A stretch of 8,747 nt of DNA from positions 1 to 8,747 of the forward strand of contig DATEUP010000207.1 of assembly GCA_035283065.1 (NCBI GenBank), read 5' to 3'. Positions 1 to 4,906 of this stretch are shown here, in pieces (the stretch's first letter is position 1; each line of letters begins with the position of its first letter). A model generated the notes under the pieces. It was not told where the DNA came from. It did no database searches and was given only the letters and a program-made list of their open reading frames with translations. This DNA comes from DATEUP01 sp035283065. GTDB taxonomy: Archaea; Thermoplasmatota; DTKX01; DATEUP01. The position numbers and the translations under genes were made by a program.

Positions 1-979
1 CCCGGCCGAGCCCCTCCCGGGACCGCCGCGGGATGAGACGGAGCCGCGCCGCCGTCCGCGCGTCGGCCATCGGCGCAAAGCCGGAGGCGAAGCTCGTCAT
101 CGCGGGGTCGTGCGAGGGCAGAAACACGGCGCGCGTCGTTGACGGCTTGGCGCGCCCCCGCAATTCCTCGGCGTCCTCCTCCAGCATGAAGTGGGCCTGC
201 CTTTCGCCTTCGATGTCGACCTCGTCCAGGATTCCGGCAAGGTCTTCGAGCGTCTTGCGGGCGGCCGCGAGACTTACCCCGGACCAGAGCGCGAAGTCAT
301 CGCGAGTCGCCGGCCCGCAGACGCGGAAGTAATAGCCGGCAAGCGCGCTGAGGAACGCGTAGTCCGTGAGCCCGGTGGGGCGCAGGCGGCCTGGACCGGA
401 TGGACGCCGGTAGAAAACCTGGTCGAACGCGAGGGACCGCACGGGACGCACCATCTCGAGGTCGCCGCGCCCCACGAGCCGGTCGAGCACGGCCGTCGGC
501 GCCCCGTCGCCCGGCGCCCTCGCCCTTTCGATGGATGCCACGAGTTCGCCTTCGGGGCGCGGGCCCTCCTTGAGGGCGGCGGCAAGAGGGCCCGCGAGGC
601 GCTCGGCCTGCTCGTTGAGGTGGCCGTCGAGCCTGCGCCGCCTGCCCCTGGCGCCCCAGGAAAACTCCTGGGCGGCAAAAAGCGCGGGCAGCACCTCAAA
701 GGGGACAAGCAGGCGGCCGACCCTCCAGAGGACGGCCGGGCGCAGCGCACCCTCGTCGAACACCATCCGGTGGAGGTCCTCGGGGTCGAAGCGGTCCACG
801 CGCGCGAAGAGCGAGAGGTAGGCGGCCCTCGAGAAGTCGAAAGGCGGATTCGCCGCGACCGCCGTCTGGACGTCGGGGGCCGGGGACGAGAGGAACCATC
901 GCCGCGCCCGCCACCGGCGCACGTCGGCGGGGTCTAACCCGTGCACAGGCGAACAAGGGGCCCGGCCGGGAAAAGCCAT
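1..979 (-). CDS. Winged-helix DNA-binding protein, HTH_42/AlkZ-like family (C-terminus cut by window edge)
   Basis: This reading frame is open from an ATG at 979 to the left edge, giving 326 visible residues and no stop. The family usually runs to about 350-400 aa, so some tens of residues are missing. An early stretch contains WRVGRLLVPFEVLPALFAA, in the place where the family has its R-G-T-hydrophobic-H segment. Residues 208-236 read AFLSALAGYYFRVCGPATRD and then DFALWSGVS, a good match to the family's 'YG-PAT-xDFA-WSG' winged helix. LPSHDP at 287-292 matches the later 'LPxxDP' motif. Some relatives (AlkZ, YcaQ) are DNA glycosylases that unhook crosslinks through a Q-x-Q or Q-x-D motif near the N terminus. 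I see no such glutamine pair here, so glycosylase activity is doubtful and DNA binding is the safer call. The start is 9 nt after the metallopeptidase stop, which suggests co-transcription. A GTG at 946 is an alternative start. Family call good, function uncertain. Confidence 0.8.
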   Translation of the reverse strand, partial: MAFPGRAPCSPVHGLDPADVRRWRARRWFLSSPAPDVQTAVAANPPFDFSRAAYLSLFARVDRFDPEDLHRMVFDEGALRPAVLWRVGRLLVPFEVLPALFAAQEFSWGARGRRRRLDGHLNEQAERLAGPLAAALKEGPRPEGELVASIERARAPGDGAPTAVLDRLVGRGDLEMVRPVRSLAFDQVFYRRPSGPGRLRPTGLTDYAFLSALAGYYFRVCGPATRDDFALWSGVSLAAARKTLEDLAGILDEVDIEGERQAHFMLEEDAEELRGRAKPSTTRAVFLPSHDPAMTSFASGFAPMADARTAARLRLIPRRSREGLGR

Positions 980-988
980 GCCCTCGGG

Positions 989-1492
989 CTACCCGTCGGC
1001 CGCAACGCCGCACGCCCGCGCGAGCCGAGCGAGTTCCTTCTTCGAGACCCACTCGACGTGGAGGTACTCGAGGATTGCCGCGTCGCCCATCCCGAGGCGC
1101 CGCGCCTCTTCGACGGCCACGCGGTACGCCTCGACCTCGGTCGGCCGGTCGACGTACGCGTAGCGGCGGTCGTAGAGGTCCTTGCCCTCGCGGAATTGGC
1201 GGACATGGCAAAGCTCGTGGAGGAAGTCGAGGTAGAGGCTGAGCTTCTCGCCGGTGGCGAGGTAGTCCTGCGAGAGCACGAGCGTGCCGTCCGCGTCGTC
1301 GACGTAGGCGTAACCGGGCCCGGCCGCCACCTCGACGACGACCTCCGCGAGCTTTTCGCGCCCACCCTTCGAGGCGAGGATCCCGCCAAGCGCCGGCGAG
1401 CGGTCGAGCCCCAGGGCGACCTCGAGGATCGGGTGGCGGCCCGCAGGGGCCTTGCGGTTGAGCGCGAACCAGTCTAGCCCGTCGGCGGCCAT
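989..1492 (-). CDS. Small HExxH zincin-like putative metallopeptidase
   Basis: A 167-aa soluble protein with no signal peptide or membrane segment. Residues 88-99 include HELCH (92-96) within a helix (LDFLHELCHVRQ), the HExxH signature in which two histidines bind zinc and Glu93 would be the general base. About 20 residues on, PTEVEAYR (117-124) offers Glu119 or Glu121 as third zinc ligand, the arrangement of gluzincins. The N-terminal half has strand-like segments (EVVVEVAAG, YAYVDDADGTLVLS), as expected before a zincin active-site helix. I do not recognise the exact family, and no substrate can be named. The frame is open further upstream to 1603, but residues before Met (1492) are Arg/Ala-rich and not protein-like. 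A TATA-like GCTAATGTA lies about 30 nt before this ATG, and a GGAGG lies 13 nt before it. The stop is 9 nt from the next gene's ATG, so the two are likely one operon. Confidence 0.75.
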   Translation of the reverse strand: MAADGLDWFALNRKAPAGRHPILEVALGLDRSPALGGILASKGGREKLAEVVVEVAAGPGYAYVDDADGTLVLSQDYLATGEKLSLYLDFLHELCHVRQFREGKDLYDRRYAYVDRPTEVEAYRVAVEEARRLGMGDAAILEYLHVEWVSKKELARLARACGVAADG

Positions 1493-1515
1493 CGGCCCCC
1501 CAAGTCCTCCGCGGG

Positions 1516-1525
1516 CTACATTAGC
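1516..1525 (-). promoter_or_regulatory. Possible archaeal TATA-like element before the metallopeptidase gene
   Basis: The minus-strand sequence GCTAATGTAG is the only AT-rich patch in the 64-nt gap. Its centre is about 29-31 nt before the ATG at 1492, the spacing expected if the transcript starts at or next to the start codon (leaderless). Weak by sequence; supported mainly by position. Confidence 0.3.
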
Positions 1526-1556
1526 GCTTCGGGCGCGCATAGGAGGCGCGCTCGCC

Positions 1557-2885
1557 TCACGCGGCGCGCACGCGTTCCTCGCGGGCCTTGCGCACCTTCT
1601 CAAAGAAGGCCGTCCCGCGCTCGCCGGCGGCCAGGTTCTTGGCCACGGCCATCAGGAAGGCCGCCTTGTCCTCGCTGCGGCTCCGGCGGTCCTCTTCGAG
1701 GGCCGCCTCCGTGTGCTTCAGGCTGATGCCAAGCGAGAGCATGAGGTCGTCCGTCGAGGCGGCGCGCACGGCCGCCCGCACGAAGTCGTGGTTCTGCGTG
1801 AGCCCCTCCTGCGAGATGGCCTGGGCCGCCTCCACGGCTTCGCCGACCGGCCCCTCCCGCAGGAGGCGCGCGAACTCCGCGGGCGAGGGGGCAGCGATCT
1901 TCGAGCGACCCGCACGGGCGCCCTCCGCGCGCCGGTCGTAGACCTCGAGCTGTTGGCCCATGAACGCCGCGGCCACCGCGATCGCGCCGATCGTGCACCC
2001 GTCCCGCTGGATCTCGACGGCGCGCCGCACCGCGTGGGCGAAGGTGAGCGCGTGGGCCGCGCTCATGCCGTAGGCCGTGCGCAGCATCTTGTCCGCGCCG
2101 GCCAGCGTGAGCGCTTCGCAGAGGACCTCGATCGACATGCCCTCTTCGATCGACTTGCCGACGGCCGCGGCCGCCTCGTCGAAGCTCGGCCTGCGCAGCG
2201 CCTTGCGGAGCTCCCCGAGTCGCTCGCCGCCCTCCCAGGACGGCGGCGCCTTGGAAAGCGCCGTGAAGTCGAAGTGGCCCTTCTCGAACCGCCCCCACAC
2301 GGCCTCGTGCGCGACCTCGTCGCGGTTTGCCGGCAGGATGTTCTCGATGCCGACGGCAAAAAGGGGCGCCGCGTATTCCCAGCCGAGCAGGGTGCCCGCG
2401 TCGTACGTCATCGTGGCGAAGATCAGCGCGTGGCCCCAGTTGCCCCCGAAGTGGCTCGCCTGGTGGACGAAGGCGCGCACGGCCTCCTCAACGAGCGCCG
2501 GGTCCTCGCGCGCGTACGTGATTGCGATCGCCGAGGCGAGGTTGAGCTGTTCGGCGTCGTCCTCAGACCCCGGCTCGAGCCAACGGGGAGGCTTCACCCA
2601 CTTCGGCTGCGCCGCCGCGTAGTGGAGCGCCTGCCCGAGCGGGAGCGCACCGTCCTCGTAGGGGAGGTGCTCGCAGAGGCGAGCCGCGGCGATGATCGAC
2701 AGGACGCCGTGGATGTTGCGCCCCCCGGAGAAGTCCACGCTTTCGGCTGCCGCCTTGAGGCTCTCGGCGGCCACATCTTTCCAGCGCTCGCCCGCCTTCT
2801 CGGCGCCTGCAAGGAGCAAAGGAACATCGTCGGCCCTCGAGGTTCGGACGGCCCGCGAGAGGGCAGAGGCAAACCGTCCCGCCAA
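1557..2885 (-). CDS. Uncharacterised His-rich all-alpha protein, 442 aa
   Basis: I do not recognise this protein with confidence. It is soluble, predicted almost wholly helical and rich in Ala, Glu and Leu, with no signal peptide. Histidines cluster in hydrophobic helices: His59 (NIHGVLSIIAAARL), His88 (QALHYAAAQPKW), His141, His145 and His152 (FVHQASHFGGNWGHALIFAT), His193, His204, and His278/His284 (SAAHALTFAHAVRRAVE). This spacing looks like a metal site or buried active site. The 'GHALIFATMTYDA' and 'HALTFAHAVRRA' segments recall, loosely and from memory, helical domains of questin oxidase-like or Rieske-associated proteins, but no Rieske C-x-H motif is present. The C terminus (about 395-442) is charged and probably coiled. 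The start is a TTG at 2885 with GGAG about 10 nt upstream; no in-frame Met occurs until well inside the protein. The gene is 129 nt after moaA. Coding status is firm because long helices with high third-position GC run through the whole frame; function is unknown. Confidence 0.75.
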   Translation of the reverse strand: MAGRFASALSRAVRTSRADDVPLLLAGAEKAGERWKDVAAESLKAAAESVDFSGGRNIHGVLSIIAAARLCEHLPYEDGALPLGQALHYAAAQPKWVKPPRWLEPGSEDDAEQLNLASAIAITYAREDPALVEEAVRAFVHQASHFGGNWGHALIFATMTYDAGTLLGWEYAAPLFAVGIENILPANRDEVAHEAVWGRFEKGHFDFTALSKAPPSWEGGERLGELRKALRRPSFDEAAAAVGKSIEEGMSIEVLCEALTLAGADKMLRTAYGMSAAHALTFAHAVRRAVEIQRDGCTIGAIAVAAAFMGQQLEVYDRRAEGARAGRSKIAAPSPAEFARLLREGPVGEAVEAAQAISQEGLTQNHDFVRAAVRAASTDDLMLSLGISLKHTEAALEEDRRSRSEDKAAFLMAVAKNLAAGERGTAFFEKVRKAREERVRAA

Positions 2886-2955
2886 GGGTTGCGCACTCCG
2901 AGGGGGGCGCCCCCTGGGGCGGGCGCCTTGAACCTCAAAGCCTCATGGCGGCCCC

Positions 2956-2970
2956 GGGCTACAAGAGCCC
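2956..2970. repeat. Inverted repeat (5-bp stem, 5-nt loop) downstream of moaA
   Basis: GGGCT, then ACAAG, then AGCCC: a perfect 5-bp stem. It directly adjoins the second inverted repeat at 2971-2990, so the moaA 3' side carries two back-to-back hairpins. No T-run follows on the minus strand, so it is not a classical intrinsic terminator; an operator or RNA-processing role is possible. Confidence 0.4.
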
Positions 2971-2990
2971 TTCCCCATACTTACGGGGAA
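2971..2990. repeat. Inverted repeat (6-bp stem, 8-nt loop) between moaA and the helical-protein gene
   Basis: TTCCCC and GGGGAA arms (2971-2976 and 2985-2990) around an AT-rich 8-nt centre. It lies 25-44 nt past the moaA stop and about 90 nt before the TTG start of the next gene. It could be part of a terminator, a 3' end-stabilising hairpin, or a dimeric-regulator site for the downstream gene. Confidence 0.45.
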
Positions 2991-3014
2991 CCGGAATAAC
3001 CCGCGCGGCGCGCG

Positions 3015-4070
3015 TCAGTTCACCACTTTCAAGCCGCGGCCCGACTGGGCGGTCGTTAGCGGTGTCGTGGCCCCGTGCAGCGAAGCCGTGACGGACTCGA
3101 GGGTCTCCCCGCTCTTCCAGTAGGGCTCGCGCATCGCAACCGCACGCTCGAAGGCGCTCCGGACACTCTCCTCCGTCACGACGAGCGAAGAGACGCTGTC
3201 CGTCGGCCCGTGGCATTCCTCGATGCCGATGTAGTCGTCGCGGCGCAGGAGGCAGGTCTTGAGCTTCCCGTCGGTCGTGAGCCTGACCCGCGAGCAGCCG
3301 GAGCAGAAGGCCGGGTTGAACTGCGGGCGGACGACCTCCACCTGGACGGGCCGCGGGGACCCCTCCGTCGCCACGAGGAACTCGGGGCGGTTGTGCAGCG
3401 GGCGCCTCCAGCGCTTGAGCGCGACCGACGCAAGCTCCCGCTCGAGGTCCTCAAGCGGCGTGAAGTAGCCTTTGAAGTAGGTGGACACGACCTCGTGGCG
3501 CGGCGCGTGGATCTCGATGAAGCGCAAGTCGACGCCGAGGTCGCCGGCAAAGCGGAGCATGTCGCGCCAGTGGCCGTCGTTTACGCCCTTCATGACCGTC
3601 ATGTTGATGCGGACGTGGAGCCCGACGCCCTTGGCCTCCTCGATCCCGGCGCGGACCTTTGCCATGATCCGGGCGCCGACCACGCGGGCGTGCGTTTCGT
3701 CGTCCGGCGAGTGCACAGAGACGTTTACGCGGTCGAGGCCCGCGTCCTTCAGCCCCGCCGCCATCGAGGACAGGGTGTAGCCGGTCGTCACCATCGAAAC
3801 GTCATCGGCCCACCGCTTCGCGCGCTCGACAATCTCCGGGAGTTCCCGCCGGAGGGTGGGCTCGCCGCCGGTAATCTTCACCTGCCGCACGCCGAACTGC
3901 CGGCCGACCTTGACCGCCGTCTCGATTTGGTCGGGAGTGACGACGTCCTCCGCCGAAAACTGCCCCTCGGCATGGCAGAACTCGCAGGCCATGCCGCAGC
4001 GGTTCGTAATCGAGATGCGCAAGTTGTCAATGGGCCGGCCGAACCGGTCCATTGGCCGGTCCTCAGCCAT
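3015..4070 (-). CDS. moaA: GTP 3',8-cyclase MoaA (radical SAM, molybdenum cofactor synthesis)
   Basis: MoaA uses S-adenosylmethionine and two [4Fe-4S] clusters to convert GTP to 3',8-cyclo-7,8-dihydro-GTP, which MoaC turns into cyclic pyranopterin phosphate, the first step of molybdenum/tungsten cofactor synthesis in the cytoplasm. The 351-aa protein has DNLRISITNRC (15-25), the radical-SAM cysteines Cys25-x3-Cys29-x2-Cys32, GGEP at 68-71, and the C-terminal cluster Cys256-x2-Cys259-x13-Cys273. The R-V-R after Cys259 holds the two arginines that bind GTP in characterised MoaA. HAEG after Cys32, in place of the bacterial CMP, fits archaeal enzymes. The C terminus ends GLKVVN and lacks the Gly-Gly tail of bacterial MoaA. 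The ATG at 4070 has a G-rich run 5 nt upstream; Met7 is an alternative start. No other moa or moe gene is in the window. An archaeal-type TATA box lies about 75 nt upstream. Confidence 0.93.
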   Translation of the reverse strand: MAEDRPMDRFGRPIDNLRISITNRCGMACEFCHAEGQFSAEDVVTPDQIETAVKVGRQFGVRQVKITGGEPTLRRELPEIVERAKRWADDVSMVTTGYTLSSMAAGLKDAGLDRVNVSVHSPDDETHARVVGARIMAKVRAGIEEAKGVGLHVRINMTVMKGVNDGHWRDMLRFAGDLGVDLRFIEIHAPRHEVVSTYFKGYFTPLEDLERELASVALKRWRRPLHNRPEFLVATEGSPRPVQVEVVRPQFNPAFCSGCSRVRLTTDGKLKTCLLRRDDYIGIEECHGPTDSVSSLVVTEESVRSAFERAVAMREPYWKSGETLESVTASLHGATTPLTTAQSGRGLKVVN

Positions 4071-4140
4071 CGGAACCCCCCCGCGCCCCTGGGCCTGCCA
4101 AACGGGCGATCCAGGAGGGCCAAAAGAGGGGCGGCCCGCC

Positions 4141-4148
4141 CTATAAAG
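4141..4148 (-). promoter_or_regulatory. TATA box, probably for moaA
   Basis: The minus strand reads CTTTATAG, close to the archaeal TATA consensus and standing out in a very GC-rich region. Transcription would be expected about 25 nt downstream, near 4118, leaving a moaA leader of roughly 48 nt. The same bases read CTATAAAG on the plus strand, so it could also serve the divergent gene, though with a leader of about 200 nt. Confidence 0.5.
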
Positions 4149-4330
4149 AGGTGCGTGAAACGGGCAGCCCTCGCGGCCCTCCCGACCTGCAGATGAAGGT
4201 GCGTTTCCACTGTCCTATAACCTCCGGCTCCAACTGTCGAGCCGTGAGCCCAAGCGCGCTCCGCGAAGCGTCTAACGTCGAATCACGAGAATCGGGAGCC
4301 AGGAATCGCGGCCGCGGCCCTAAAGGACAA

Positions 4331-4340
4331 ACTCTTAATC
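4331..4340 (+). promoter_or_regulatory. TATA-like element before the zinc-finger/TPR gene
   Basis: ACTCTTAATC is AT-rich and lies 28-32 nt before the ATG at 4367, preceded by purine-rich AAAGGACAAA, which resembles a BRE. The spacing fits a leaderless archaeal transcript starting at or close to the ATG. No Shine-Dalgarno sequence precedes that ATG, which agrees with this reading. Confidence 0.45.
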
Positions 4341-4366
4341 CGTGGCAAGCCCACGAGTGGCACCTG

Positions 4367-4906
4367 ATGACCCGACAAGCCGTTCCGGCTGGCAAGATCT
4401 TGTGCCCATGGTGTCTGGAGGCGGTCGTTGGGGGTGACCTGCCAGACCACTTTGAGGCCGCCCACAACTACTCGGGGGACGCCGCACGCACGTCCGCGAC
4501 GCGCGTGATCGCGCTCGACCTCGTGTACCGCGCGGACTCGCTCTTCCGCGACGGCATGCCCGACGACGCGCTCGGCCTTTTCGAAGCCGCCGTCGAGGTC
4601 GACCCGTCCGATGCGACCGTGTGGCTCAAGAAGGCCGAGTTCCACCTCGCACGCGAGGAGCTCTCCGAGGCCATGATTTCGATCGAACGGGGGCTCGCGC
4701 TTCGCGATGACATGGCGCAACTTTGGGCCGCCAAGTTCTTCGTGTTGGAGCAGTTCCAGGGCTTCGGCCAAGAAGCCGGGGAGTGCCTGAACCGTGCCCT
4801 CCGGCTCTCCTCAACGGGGACACGTGAGTGGCTCCAGAAGCGCTTCCCGGCCGACTCCGTCCGCGACCTCCAGCAGAAGTTCCAAGACCTCACCTGGGAC
4901 GAGTGA
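4367..4906 (+). CDS. C2H2 zinc finger plus TPR-repeat protein
   Basis: A 179-aa soluble protein. Residues 13-33 form a C2H2 zinc finger: Cys13-x2-Cys16-x11-His28-x4-His33 (starting CPWCLEAVV). Residues 47-148 are helical and repeat with a period of about 34: ALDLVYRADSLFRDGMPDDA, then LGLFEAAVEVDPSDATVWLK, then EELSEAMISIERGLAL, then a weaker third unit. The P-S-D-A-x-x-W-L-x-K-A pattern is typical of TPR repeats, which bind other proteins. The tail (150-179) is charged. The start is the ATG at 4367, chosen because the frame upstream of it is not protein-like and a TATA-like box lies at the leaderless distance. The stop at 4904-4906 abuts the helicase-nuclease frame with no gap, so this protein may be a partner or the N-terminal part of that enzyme. 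TPR call firm, zinc finger likely, cellular role unknown. Confidence 0.85.
   Translation: MTRQAVPAGKILCPWCLEAVVGGDLPDHFEAAHNYSGDAARTSATRVIALDLVYRADSLFRDGMPDDALGLFEAAVEVDPSDATVWLKKAEFHLAREELSEAMISIERGLALRDDMAQLWAAKFFVLEQFQGFGQEAGECLNRALRLSSTGTREWLQKRFPADSVRDLQQKFQDLTWDE

Larger units (their letters stand above)
4071..4366. other. Divergent intergenic control region, 296 nt
   Basis: No protein-like frame or structured RNA is visible between the starts of moaA and the zinc-finger/TPR gene. Open frames crossing it on both strands are Arg/Pro/Gly-rich and not convincing. AT-rich islands occur at 4141-4148, 4215-4220 (CTATAA, a second possible plus-strand TATA box) and 4334-4339. A 10-bp palindrome CGCGGCCGCG sits at 4307-4316, and a 5-bp inverted repeat CGTGG/CCACG at 4341-4355. 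These are candidate regulator sites only. Confidence 0.5.

Noticed and set aside
191..937. Plus-strand open frame of 248 codons
   Set aside because: It is the exact antisense of the winged-helix gene, which has recognisable family motifs on the minus strand; the plus product is Arg/Gly/Pro/His-rich with no motif.
1452..2999. Plus-strand open frame of 515 codons
   Set aside because: Antisense of the His-rich helical gene; composition is Arg/Leu/Val/His-rich, as is typical of complements of GC-rich genes.
3075..4196. Plus-strand open frame of 373 codons
   Set aside because: Antisense of moaA, which is unambiguous on the minus strand.
4071..4366. Possible tRNA or small RNA in the divergent gap
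   Set aside because: No cloverleaf, T-arm consensus or long stem could be found by eye; only short palindromes are present.
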